Source of the DNA: an uncultured Oscillospiraceae bacterium
Lineage (GTDB): Bacteria; Bacillota_A; Clostridia; Oscillospirales; Oscillospiraceae
NCBI GenBank assembly: GCA_934667865.1
Contig: CAKUMR010000043.1
Span: 1 to 8,021 of the forward strand
Direction: 5' to 3'
Length of the DNA stretch: 8,021 nucleotides
This document shows, one piece after another, positions 1-7,335 of the stretch. Position numbers and translations under genes: made by a program. A model generated the notes under the pieces. The model was not told the origin of the DNA, did not search any database, and saw nothing but the letters and a program-made list of their open reading frames with translations. The first letter of the stretch is position 1. Each line of letters begins with the position of its first letter.

Positions 1-1
1 C

Positions 2-760
2 TCGCTCGTCATGGCGGCCGCACGGGAGTACGGAGCGGAGATCATCCCCGTGGATTCCGAGCATTCCGCCATTTTCCAGTGCCTGATGGGCTGCGGCGAC
101 CGCCGCGAGGTGCGCCGCCTGATTTTGACCTGCTCCGGCGGGCCGTTCTTCGGAAAACACCCGGACGAACTGAAGAACGTGACGAAAAACGATGCCCTCA
201 AGCATCCAAACTGGAAAATGGGGCATAAAATCACCATCGACTGTGCTACACTAATGAATAAGGGACTGGAGATCATCGAGGCGATGTACCTGTATGCCAT
301 GCCGCTTTCCCAGGTGGATGTGGTCATCCACCGGCAGAGCATCGTCCATTCTCTGGTCGAGTTCCGCGACGGCGCGATGCTGGCGCAGCTCGGCGTGCCG
401 GATATGCGCGTGCCCATTCGTCTGGCGCTGACCTATCCCGCCCGTGAGTACAACCCCGCGCCGGGGCTGGATCTGCTGACCTGCGGACCGCTGACCTTCG
501 ACCGGCCCGACACGGAGGCGTTCCCGTGCCTGCTGCTTGCGCGGGAGGCTGCGGAGCGCGGCGGCAACGCCTGTGCGGTGATGAACGGCGCGAATGAGGC
601 CGCTGTGGCCCTGTATTTGCAGGATAAGATCGGTTTTTACGACATTCCGCGGCTGGTGCGCGGCGCGATGGACAACGTTCCGTTCGTGGGTGCGCCGGAA
701 TTGGAAGAGATCCTGTCAAGTGACCGCGCGGCGCGCAGCGCCGTTCTGGAAAGAATGTGA
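2..760 (+). CDS. dxr: 1-deoxy-D-xylulose 5-phosphate reductoisomerase, 5'-truncated
   Basis: Dxr (IspC) converts 1-deoxy-D-xylulose 5-phosphate to 2-C-methyl-D-erythritol 4-phosphate with NADPH and a divalent metal. It is a cytosolic enzyme and the committed step of the MEP isoprenoid pathway. The reading frame is open from base 2; its first residues, SLVMAA, match the region just after the conserved ANKE motif. The ATG at 11 is therefore an internal methionine, and about 125 N-terminal residues (most of the NADPH-binding domain) lie off the window. Visible hallmarks are VDSEHSAIFQ at 50-79 with metal ligands Asp (53-55) and Glu (59-61), the SGGPF substrate loop near 136-150, HPNW at 203-214, and NKGLE at 257-271 whose Glu is the third metal ligand. 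The motif HRQSIVHSLVEF and the C-terminal helical domain follow. The gene ends 10 nt before rseP, as expected for one operon. Identification is secure; only the missing start limits it. Confidence 0.96.
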   Translation, partial: SLVMAAAREYGAEIIPVDSEHSAIFQCLMGCGDRREVRRLILTCSGGPFFGKHPDELKNVTKNDALKHPNWKMGHKITIDCATLMNKGLEIIEAMYLYAMPLSQVDVVIHRQSIVHSLVEFRDGAMLAQLGVPDMRVPIRLALTYPAREYNPAPGLDLLTCGPLTFDRPDTEAFPCLLLAREAAERGGNACAVMNGANEAAVALYLQDKIGFYDIPRLVRGAMDNVPFVGAPELEEILSSDRAARSAVLERM

Positions 761-765
761 GGTGG
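759..765 (+). promoter_or_regulatory. Ribosome binding site of rseP
   Basis: GAGGTGG lies 5 nt before the TTG at 771 and overlaps the dxr stop codon. This match decides the unusual TTG start. The alternative in-frame GTG at 762 sits inside this site and has no ribosome binding site of its own. The first in-frame ATG falls after the HELGH active site. Overlap with the end of dxr suggests translational coupling. Confidence 0.65.
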
Positions 766-770
766 CTTGT

Positions 771-1829
771 TTGACCGCATTTTATATTGTTCTGGCAATT
801 CTGCTCTTCGGTGTGCTGGTGTTCGTGCATGAGCTGGGGCACTTCATCACAGCGAAGCTCTCCGGCGTGCAGGTGAACGAATTTTCCCTGTTTATGGGTC
901 CGGCGCTGATCAAAAAGCAAAAGGGCGAAACGCTCTATGCTCTGCGCTGCATCCCCATCGGCGGCTACTGCGCCATGGAGGGGGAGGACGGCGAGAGCGA
1001 CAATCCCCGCGCCTTCGGCAACGCCAGACTCTGGAAGCGGCTGATCATTCTGGTGGCCGGCTCCTTTATGAACTTCGTGGCCGGCGTTCTGATCGCCGTT
1101 CTTTTCGTGAGCATCCGCTTTGACGCGCTGCCCGGCACGACCTTCGGCACCTTTGCCGAGGGCTGCCCCTATGAGTCGGAAAGTGCATTTCAGGTCGGAG
1201 ATACCATTTACTCCATTGACGGCGAGCGTGTCTATATCGGCGGCGATATTTCCATGCTGCTGGCGCGCAGCTCGACGCAGGTGTATGACGTTGTGGTCAT
1301 CCGCGACGGGAAAAAGGTTGAGATCAAGGATCTGGAGCTCAAGACCCGCGACTACAACGGGGAAGAGCGCTACGGCTTTACCTTCCCGGTCAGGGAAAAG
1401 ACGGTCGGCTCGGTGCTGGCCTATTCCTGGAATCAGTGCCGCGATTTTGCGCGGCTGGTACGGCTGGGTCTACAGGATCTGATCACGGGCAAGGCGGGGC
1501 TGAACGAGATGTCCGGCCCGGTCGGGATCGTGTCCGTCGTCACACAGGCGGGCAGGGAGTCGGCGACGGTTGGCATCGGCGTGCTGAATGTGTTGTATTT
1601 CTTCTCCTTTATTGCCATCAACCTTGCGGTGATGAATCTGCTGCCCATTCCGGCGCTCGATGGCGGACGGGTGGTCTGCCTGCTGCTGACGGCGCTGGTG
1701 GAAAAAATCATCCGCCGCAAGCTCAATCCGAAGTATGAGGCCTATCTGCACGGCGCAGGCATGGTGATCCTGCTGCTCTTCATGGCGTTTATTACGTTCA
1801 AGGATATTTTCAAACTCTTTGGAGGCTGA
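771..1829 (+). CDS. rseP: Site-2 intramembrane zinc metalloprotease RseP/RasP
   Basis: This 352-residue integral membrane protein belongs to the S2P family (peptidase M50B). In relatives it cleaves transmembrane segments of anti-sigma factors and leftover signal peptides within the membrane. The zinc motif HELGH is at residues 20-24 in the first membrane helix (about 4-20). A second membrane segment spans about 91-115. A single PDZ-like domain covers about 120-210, where E. coli RseP has two. The conserved SGPVGIV follows at 248-254. NLLPIPALDGG at 289-299 holds the third zinc ligand, Asp297, in a membrane helix (about 270-310). A last helix covers about 328-345. The start is the TTG at 771, chosen because of the ribosome binding site and because it gives the short N-terminus usual for the family; the frame remains open upstream inside dxr, but that part is only overlap. 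The gene sits between dxr and ispG, as in many Clostridia. Its natural substrate cannot be inferred here. Confidence 0.95.
   Translation: MTAFYIVLAILLFGVLVFVHELGHFITAKLSGVQVNEFSLFMGPALIKKQKGETLYALRCIPIGGYCAMEGEDGESDNPRAFGNARLWKRLIILVAGSFMNFVAGVLIAVLFVSIRFDALPGTTFGTFAEGCPYESESAFQVGDTIYSIDGERVYIGGDISMLLARSSTQVYDVVVIRDGKKVEIKDLELKTRDYNGEERYGFTFPVREKTVGSVLAYSWNQCRDFARLVRLGLQDLITGKAGLNEMSGPVGIVSVVTQAGRESATVGIGVLNVLYFFSFIAINLAVMNLLPIPALDGGRVVCLLLTALVEKIIRRKLNPKYEAYLHGAGMVILLLFMAFITFKDIFKLFGG
1821..1825 (+). promoter_or_regulatory. Ribosome binding site of ispG
   Basis: GGAGG lies within the last codons of rseP, 6 nt before the GTG at 1832. It supports the GTG start. Because ispG begins only 2 nt after the rseP stop, ribosomes finishing rseP probably reinitiate here. 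Confidence 0.8.
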
Positions 1830-1831
1830 TT

Positions 1832-2869
1832 GTGACTAGACAGATTTCAGTCGGCGGAGTGAAGATCGGCGGAGGCGCGCCGGTCTCCATCCAGTCGATG
1901 CTCAATACGGCGACCACCGACGTGGAGGGCAGCCTCGCACAGCTTGCCGTGCTGAAGCAGGCAGGCTGCGAGATCGCCCGCCTTGCCGTCCCGGATATGC
2001 AGGCGGCCGAGGGCTTCCGGCGCATTGCGGAAAAATCTCCGCTGCCGCTGGTCGCGGACATCCATTTTGACTACCGTCTGGCGATCGCCGCGGCCGAGGG
2101 CGGCGCGGCAAAGATCCGCATCAACCCCGGCAACATCGGCGGGGAGAGCAATGTGCGCGCCGTGGTGGACTGCTGCCGCGCGCATCATATCCCCATCCGC
2201 ATCGGGGTCAACGGCGGCAGTCTGGACAAGATACTTCTGGAAAAATACGGCCATCCCACGGCGGAAGCGCTGGTGGAAAGTGCATTTTCCCACATTGCTT
2301 TGCTGGAAAAGTATGGATTCTACGACATCTGCGTGTCCATGAAGTCCAGCAGCGTGCCGCTCATGATGCAGGCCTACCGCCTGATGCACGAGAGAAGCGA
2401 CTATCCGCTGCATGTCGGCGTGACGGAGACCGGTACGGAATACATGGGAACGATCAAATCCGCCATGGGCATCGGGGGCCTTCTGTGCATGGGCATAGGC
2501 GATACCGTCCGCGTGTCCCTGACGGCTGACCCTGTGCGCGAGGTCTACGCCGCCAAGGCGATCTTAAAGGCGGCCGGCCTGCGCCCGCAGGGCGTGAATC
2601 TGATCTCCTGCCCGACCTGCGGCCGGACGAAGATCGACCTGATCAGGCTTGCAAACCGCGTGGAGCAGGCGCTTCAGGACTGCGATAAGAATATTACCGT
2701 CGCGGTGATGGGCTGCGTTGTCAACGGCCCCGGCGAGGCGCGCGAGGCCGACGTCGGCATTGCCGGCGGCGACGGCTGCGGTGTGCTGTTCGTCAAGGGC
2801 GAGCTGCGCGAGAAGCTGCCCTATGATGAGCTGCTGCCGGCGCTGCTTGCCTACATAGAGAAACTTTAG
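1832..2869 (+). CDS. ispG: 4-hydroxy-3-methylbut-2-en-1-yl diphosphate synthase (flavodoxin/ferredoxin)
   Basis: IspG (GcpE) reductively opens 2-C-methyl-D-erythritol 2,4-cyclodiphosphate to HMBPP. This is the penultimate step of the MEP pathway, carried out in the cytosol with a [4Fe-4S] cluster. The 345-residue length fits the short bacterial two-domain form: an N-terminal TIM barrel (about 1-250) followed by the cluster domain. Visible motifs are QSMLNT at 21-26, ADIHFD at 75-80, KIRINPGN at 94-101, GIGDTVRVSLT at 221-231, and the cluster ligands Cys260, Cys263 (SCPTCGRT), Cys295 and Glu302 (in CVVNGPGEA). These correspond to E. coli Cys270, Cys273, Cys305 and Glu312 with a constant offset of ten. 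The start is GTG, fixed by the GGAGG upstream and the normal family N-terminus. All catalytic residues are present. It shares the presumed operon with dxr, so two MEP enzymes are co-expressed around rseP. Confidence 0.97.
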   Translation: MTRQISVGGVKIGGGAPVSIQSMLNTATTDVEGSLAQLAVLKQAGCEIARLAVPDMQAAEGFRRIAEKSPLPLVADIHFDYRLAIAAAEGGAAKIRINPGNIGGESNVRAVVDCCRAHHIPIRIGVNGGSLDKILLEKYGHPTAEALVESAFSHIALLEKYGFYDICVSMKSSSVPLMMQAYRLMHERSDYPLHVGVTETGTEYMGTIKSAMGIGGLLCMGIGDTVRVSLTADPVREVYAAKAILKAAGLRPQGVNLISCPTCGRTKIDLIRLANRVEQALQDCDKNITVAVMGCVVNGPGEAREADVGIAGGDGCGVLFVKGELREKLPYDELLPALLAYIEKL

Positions 2870-2872
2870 GAG
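2868..2872 (+). promoter_or_regulatory. Ribosome binding site of polC
   Basis: AGGAG overlaps the TAG stop of ispG and lies 6 nt before the polC ATG at 2879, through an A-rich spacer. It supports this start and coupling of polC translation to ispG. Confidence 0.8.
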
Positions 2873-2878
2873 CAAAAA

Positions 2879-5800
2879 ATGACCAATTCTGTCCCCTTGC
2901 TACAGATGTTTTTTGAATATTCTCCGGAGGAACCGCTGCGTGCCGTTTTAGAGCAGGCGGCGGTTTGCCGTGCGGAGATCAGCAGGGAGGAGCGGCGCAT
3001 TTCGCTGGAGGTGCGCTTCGACCGCTATGTCCCCGCGCAGGATCTGCAGACGCTCAGCGAGGGCCTGCAGGCGCGCTACGGCATCCGCACTGTGGAAATT
3101 TCCCCGCGCTTTCCTAAGGAGAGTGCGGCGCAGATGGAGGATTCTGAGCTGAACCGCTGCCTGATCGCCGCCTACTCTCCTGCCGCCGCGACGCTGGCGG
3201 GCTGCCGTTGGGAGATCGCGGAGGGGGAAACGACGCTCTACCTGCGCGCCAACGGAAAGGATGCGCTGGCGCCTTATCTCCCGGTAGCGGAGCGTTGCCT
3301 GCTGGAGCGCTTTTCCCTGCAAACGAGAATCAAGGTTGTGCCGGGAAGCACCGTGGAGGGAGAGGCGCTGTTCGAGGAAACGGAGAAGCTCCGGCAGGCA
3401 GCGATGAAGGACATCCCCACGCCGGTATTCCAAGGCGATACGCCCCAGAAAAAAGCGGCGGAGCCCGCGTCCTCCATGCTTTTCGGCAAGCCCTTCCGCG
3501 GGACGACCGTGCCGATGCGTGAGGTGTCTCTGGAAAACGATATGGGCAGGGTGGTCGTCGAGGGCCGGGTGTTTGCGGTCAACCACAAGGAGCTCAAGAA
3601 AAGCAATGCATGGGTTGTGTCTTTTGACATGACGGATTATACCGGTTCTCTGCGCATCAACCGTTATATGGACGCAGAGCTGGCCAAGCCCATCATTGAA
3701 AAAATCACAAAGCCGGGAATGTGGCTGCGTGTGTTTGGCAAGGTCAGCTTCAGCCGCTTTGAAAACGACATCGTACTGGAGCCCATTGCCATCCAGCCGG
3801 CACAGGCGCCGAAGCGCGAGGACACCGCGCCCGAAAAGCGCGTGGAGCTGCATCTGCATACCACGATGTCCATGATGGACGCACTGACCAAGACCGGTGA
3901 GGCTGTTGCAACGGCAGCTCGTTGGGGCCATAAGGCCATCGCGATCACCGATCACGGTGTGGCTTCCTCCTTCCCGGACGCGCTCAAGGCATCGAAGAAC
4001 AAGGTTGCCGGAACGGATCAGAACATCAAGATCCTTTACGGCTGCGAGGGCTATTTCCTCGATATTACCGACGACCGCATTGCGGCGCACGGCAGCGAAA
4101 GCCTCCCGCTGGATGGGGAATTTGTTGCATTTGATCTGGAAACGACCGGCCTTTCCAACACAAAAGACGCCATTACGGAGTTTGGCGCGGTGATCATCAA
4201 GGACGGCGAGGTGCTGGACACCTTCCAGTCCTTCGTCGATCCGAAGCGCAGGCTTGACGAGAAAAACATCGAGCTGACCGGCATCACGGACGCGATGCTG
4301 GAGGGTGCGCCGGAAATCTCCGAGGTGCTGCCGGCGTTCCTTCGCTTCTGCGGGGATCGTCCGCTGGTGGCGCACAACGCGGAGTTTGACATCGGATTTG
4401 TGAGAGCTGCCGCGCGTCACCTGAACATCGAATTTCACCCGACGTATATCGACACGCTGGTGCTGGCGCGCAAGCTCCTGCCGGAGCTCAAAAAGCACAA
4501 GTTGGACATTGTTGCCGAGGCGCTTAAGCTGCCGGAGTTCAACCATCATCGCGCCTCGGACGACGCACTGACCTGCGGCCTGATCTATGACCGGCTGGCA
4601 AAGCGCCTGCTGGAAAAGGGAATCACCGACCTTGCGGGTATGAACCGCGAAATGATGGCGCTGTCGGGAGAACTCAAGCTCACCGGCCGCCGTCTGCATC
4701 CGCGGCATATCATTCTCTTTGCAAAGAACCAGACGGGTCTGCGGAATCTCTACCACCTGATCTCCGAATCCAATCTCAAGTATTTCTACCGCAAAGCGCC
4801 CTGCATCCCGCGCTTCGAGCTGGAGCGTTATAGGGAGGGACTGATCATCGGCTCTGCCTGCGAGGCGGGCGAGCTGTTTCAGGCGATATTGGCGCAGGAG
4901 CCGGAGGTGGAGCTGCTGCGCATCGCGTCTTTCTATGACTTTTTGGAAATCCAGCCGCTGAGCAACAACCGCTTCATGATCGCCAAGGGCATGGCGCGGG
5001 ACGACGAGGAGCTGCGCGGCTTCAACCGTACCATTGTCCAGCTCGGAGAGAAGCTGGGCAAGCCGGTCTGTGCGACGGGCGACGTCCATTTCCTCAACCC
5101 GGAGGAGGAGATTTACCGACGCATTTTGCTGGCCACCAAGGGCTTCCCGGACTGCGACCGCGAAAATCCGCTCTACTTCCGCACGACGGACGAGATGCTG
5201 GAGGAATTCTCCTATCTGGGCGAGGAAAAAGCCCGCGAGGTCGTGGTGATGAACACCAACCTCATCGCCGACATGTGCGATACCATCCGCCCGGTGCCGC
5301 ACAACCTGTTTGCCCCGAAGATCGAAAATTCGGTGGAGGATCTGAAATCTCTGGTTTACGGCAAGATGCACCGGCTCTATGGCGAAAACCCGCCGGAGCT
5401 GATCACCCAGCGCGTGGATACGGAGATGCACGACATCATCACCTGCCACTACGACGTGATTTATATGTCCGCGCAGAAGCTCGTGCAGAATTCGCTGGAA
5501 AACGGCTATCTGGTTGGCTCGCGTGGTTCGGTCGGCTCCTCGCTCGTGGCCTTCATGTCCGGCATTACGGAGGTCAACTCCCTGCCGCCGCATTACCGCT
5601 GCCCGAAGTGCAAATACTGCACCTTTGAGGTGCCGGAGGGCATCAACTGCGGTGCCGACCTGCCGGACGCCAAGTGCCCGGAGTGCGGCGAGCAGCTGGA
5701 CAAGGACGGCTTCAATATCCCGTTTGAGACCTTCCTCGGCTTCGGCGGCGACAAGGTGCCGGATATCGACCTGAACTTCTCCGGCGAATACCAGTCGCGC

Positions 5801-7201
5801 GCGCACCAGTACTGTATTGAAATGTTCGGTGCGAGCCACGTGTTCCGCGCCGGAACGATCGGCACGGTCGCGGAAAAGACCGCCTACGGCTATGTAAAAA
5901 AGTACCTCTCCGAGCGGTCGATGACCGTCTCCCGTGCGGAGGAAAACCGGCTGGCCGCGGGCTGCGTCGATGTACGCCGGACGACCGGCCAGCATCCCGG
6001 CGGTCTGGTCGTCATCCCGCAGGAGAACGAGATCTGGGATTTCTGCCCGGTGCAGCATCCTGCGGACGACCCGGACACCGATATCATCACGACGCACTTT
6101 GAATATCACTCCATGGAAGAAAACCTCCTGAAGCTGGATATGCTGGGCCACGACGACCCGACGATGATCCGCATGATGGAGGATATGACGGGCGTGGACG
6201 CCCAGAAGATCCCTCTGGACGATCAGGACACCATGTCTATCTTCCTTTCCAGCAAGGTGCTGGGCTATGAGCACGATCCCATCCTGAGCGAGGTCGGCAC
6301 GGTCGGCATCCCGGAATTCGGCACGAGCTTTACCCGAGGCATGCTCATGGACACGAAGCCGACGCAGTTTGATACGCTCATCCGCCTGTCCGGCTTCTCC
6401 CACGGCACGGACGTGTGGCTGGGCAACGCAAAGGATCTGATCCTCAGCGGCACGGCGACGGTCGGACAGGCCATCGGCTGCCGCGACGACATCATGCTCT
6501 ACCTGATCAAATGCGGCCTGCCGGAAAAGCGCGCCTTCAAATTCATGGAGGCCGTCCGTAAGGGCGCGATCCACAAGGGAAAGCCGTGGCCGGACGGCAT
6601 CGTGGAGGAAATGCAGGAGCACAACGTCCCGGAATGGTACATTGAGTCCTGCCGGAAAATCAAGTACCTCTTCCCGAAAGCGCACGCTGCGGCCTACGTG
6701 ATGATGGCCTTCCGCATCGCGTGGTTCAAGGTGCATCATCCGCTGGCCTTCTACGCGGCTTATTTCTACCGCCGCAGCCAGAAGGACGGCTTCGACGCGG
6801 TCATGATGACGCATGGCATTGACACGGTCAAGACGCACATCAAGGAGATCTCCGGCAATCCGGATCGCTCGGCCAAGGACGACGACCTGCTGACGACGCT
6901 GGAGGTCTGCTACGAGTTCTATCTGCGCGGCTTTGAATTCGCGCCGATCGACCTCTATGAATCTCATGCGACAAAGTTCCTGATGAAAGACGGTCGGCTG
7001 CTGCCGCCCTTTGTCGCGGTTTCCGGTCTGGGCGAAACGGCGGCGTGGGATATCATGGAGGGCCGCAAGGGCCAGAAGTTCGTTTCCATCGACGAGTTTG
7101 CCGCCGCCTGCCCGAAGGTTTCCAAAACGCACATTGAAAACCTCAAGCAGGCGGGGGCATTCGGTGATCTGCCGGACACCAGCCAGATGACGCTGTTCTG
7201 A
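2879..7201 (+). CDS. polC: DNA polymerase III, PolC-type alpha subunit with proofreading exonuclease
   Basis: PolC is the main replicative polymerase of Firmicutes. The 1440 residues match B. subtilis PolC (about 1437). Domain order is: an N-terminal domain (about 1-200); an OB fold (about 215-310); a PHP domain starting at HLHTTMSMMD (325-334); a DEDDh 3'-5' exonuclease inserted in the PHP domain (about 411-570), with Asp419, Glu421, Asp504, His557 and Asp562 visible; the rest of PHP to about 740; then the polymerase. GSRGSVGSS is at 880-888. A zinc-binding Cys cluster has Cys908, Cys911, Cys914, Cys924, Cys933 and Cys936. The catalytic carboxylates are Asp962 and Asp964 in PDIDLNFSGE and probably Asp1087 in KLDMLGHDDPT, with the same 125-residue spacing as recalled for Geobacillus PolC. 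QHPGG is at 1038-1042. The C-terminal QMTLF (1436-1440) fits a beta-clamp-binding peptide. The gene is intact and is the last of the operon. Only codons 8 (CTA) and 24 (TTA) use these rare Leu codons. Confidence 0.99.
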   Translation: MTNSVPLLQMFFEYSPEEPLRAVLEQAAVCRAEISREERRISLEVRFDRYVPAQDLQTLSEGLQARYGIRTVEISPRFPKESAAQMEDSELNRCLIAAYSPAAATLAGCRWEIAEGETTLYLRANGKDALAPYLPVAERCLLERFSLQTRIKVVPGSTVEGEALFEETEKLRQAAMKDIPTPVFQGDTPQKKAAEPASSMLFGKPFRGTTVPMREVSLENDMGRVVVEGRVFAVNHKELKKSNAWVVSFDMTDYTGSLRINRYMDAELAKPIIEKITKPGMWLRVFGKVSFSRFENDIVLEPIAIQPAQAPKREDTAPEKRVELHLHTTMSMMDALTKTGEAVATAARWGHKAIAITDHGVASSFPDALKASKNKVAGTDQNIKILYGCEGYFLDITDDRIAAHGSESLPLDGEFVAFDLETTGLSNTKDAITEFGAVIIKDGEVLDTFQSFVDPKRRLDEKNIELTGITDAMLEGAPEISEVLPAFLRFCGDRPLVAHNAEFDIGFVRAAARHLNIEFHPTYIDTLVLARKLLPELKKHKLDIVAEALKLPEFNHHRASDDALTCGLIYDRLAKRLLEKGITDLAGMNREMMALSGELKLTGRRLHPRHIILFAKNQTGLRNLYHLISESNLKYFYRKAPCIPRFELERYREGLIIGSACEAGELFQAILAQEPEVELLRIASFYDFLEIQPLSNNRFMIAKGMARDDEELRGFNRTIVQLGEKLGKPVCATGDVHFLNPEEEIYRRILLATKGFPDCDRENPLYFRTTDEMLEEFSYLGEEKAREVVVMNTNLIADMCDTIRPVPHNLFAPKIENSVEDLKSLVYGKMHRLYGENPPELITQRVDTEMHDIITCHYDVIYMSAQKLVQNSLENGYLVGSRGSVGSSLVAFMSGITEVNSLPPHYRCPKCKYCTFEVPEGINCGADLPDAKCPECGEQLDKDGFNIPFETFLGFGGDKVPDIDLNFSGEYQSRAHQYCIEMFGASHVFRAGTIGTVAEKTAYGYVKKYLSERSMTVSRAEENRLAAGCVDVRRTTGQHPGGLVVIPQENEIWDFCPVQHPADDPDTDIITTHFEYHSMEENLLKLDMLGHDDPTMIRMMEDMTGVDAQKIPLDDQDTMSIFLSSKVLGYEHDPILSEVGTVGIPEFGTSFTRGMLMDTKPTQFDTLIRLSGFSHGTDVWLGNAKDLILSGTATVGQAIGCRDDIMLYLIKCGLPEKRAFKFMEAVRKGAIHKGKPWPDGIVEEMQEHNVPEWYIESCRKIKYLFPKAHAAAYVMMAFRIAWFKVHHPLAFYAAYFYRRSQKDGFDAVMMTHGIDTVKTHIKEISGNPDRSAKDDDLLTTLEVCYEFYLRGFEFAPIDLYESHATKFLMKDGRLLPPFVAVSGLGETAAWDIMEGRKGQKFVSIDEFAAACPKVSKTHIENLKQAGAFGDLPDTSQMTLF

Positions 7202-7254
7202 ATGAAATGAACAATTTTCAATGTTAATTTTCGTATATTTCAACAAAGAATGGC

Positions 7255-7291
7255 GGAAAAACGGAAAATGGATTGCCGTTTTCTGGAAAAT
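7255..7291 (+). repeat. Short GGAAAA repeats flanking the udp -35 box
   Basis: GGAAAA begins at 7255, 7263 and 7285. The last two extend to GGAAAAT and are 22 nt apart, about two helical turns; over 13 positions the copies at 7263 and 7285 agree at 10. They bracket the -35 box, and the last lies in the promoter spacer. The repeats are real in the sequence, but in AT-rich DNA they may be chance. A regulator-binding role is only a possibility. Confidence 0.25.
7256..7283 (+). terminator. Possible weak terminator hairpin after polC
   Basis: AAAACGG (7258-7264) and CCGTTTT (7276-7282) can pair as a 7-bp stem with an 11-nt loop. The T-rich right arm could serve as the U-tract if only the AACGG/CCGTT part pairs. 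The stem has only three G-C pairs and no separate T-run follows, so it would be a poor intrinsic terminator. It also overlaps the -35 box of the next promoter. No better hairpin is visible between polC and udp, so the true end of the polC transcript is unclear. Confidence 0.25.
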
Positions 7292-7301
7292 CGGTTATAC
7301 T
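7273..7301 (+). promoter_or_regulatory. Sigma-A-type promoter for udp
   Basis: The -35 box TTGCCG (7273-7278) and -10 box TATACT (7296-7301) are separated by 17 nt and match the vegetative consensus at 4 and 5 of 6 positions. Transcription would start near 7308, giving a leader of about 28 nt with no room for a riboswitch. The A-rich stretch just upstream (7257-7268) could act as an UP-like element. The promoter lies in the only sizeable intergenic gap of the window, which supports udp being a separate transcription unit. Confidence 0.75.
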
Positions 7302-7318
7302 AATCAGACATCACTACA

Positions 7319-7325
7319 TAAGGAG
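7319..7325 (+). promoter_or_regulatory. Ribosome binding site of udp
   Basis: TAAGGAG is a near-perfect anti-16S match, 10 nt before the ATG at 7336. The spacing is slightly long, but no other start codon is nearer. It fixes the udp start. Confidence 0.85.
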
Positions 7326-7335
7326 TGTCTTTTTC

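Noticed and set aside
594..770. N-terminal extension of rseP into dxr
   Set aside because: The frame is open upstream, but the extension is Arg/Trp/Cys-rich shadow sequence without homology. The TTG at 771 with GAGGTGG upstream gives the normal short N-terminus before HELGH.
771..799. TTGACC at the rseP start as a -35 box of an internal promoter
   Set aside because: No acceptable -10 element lies 16-18 nt downstream (GGCAAT at 794-799); the TATATT at 783 is only 6 nt away.
324..920. 198-codon minus-strand open frame across the dxr/rseP junction
   Set aside because: It spans two well-identified plus-strand genes. Its translation is rich in Arg, Pro, His and Ala, as expected from an antisense reading of GC-rich DNA, with no recognisable domain.
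2464..2499. Direct repeat of CATGGGCAT within ispG, 24 nt apart
   Set aside because: It encodes the two GIG turns of the motif that is conserved throughout the IspG family (GIGGLLCMGIGDT), so protein constraint explains it.
5600..5690. Cys-rich CxxC segment as a possible separate zinc-ribbon gene or insertion
   Set aside because: It is in frame in polC and is the known zinc-binding module of PolC-type polymerases, just before the catalytic PDIDLNF motif.
7210..7232. AACA/TGTT hairpin and paired ATTTTC words just after polC as a terminator
   Set aside because: Only four base pairs form before mismatches, all but one being A-T, so no stable stem would form.
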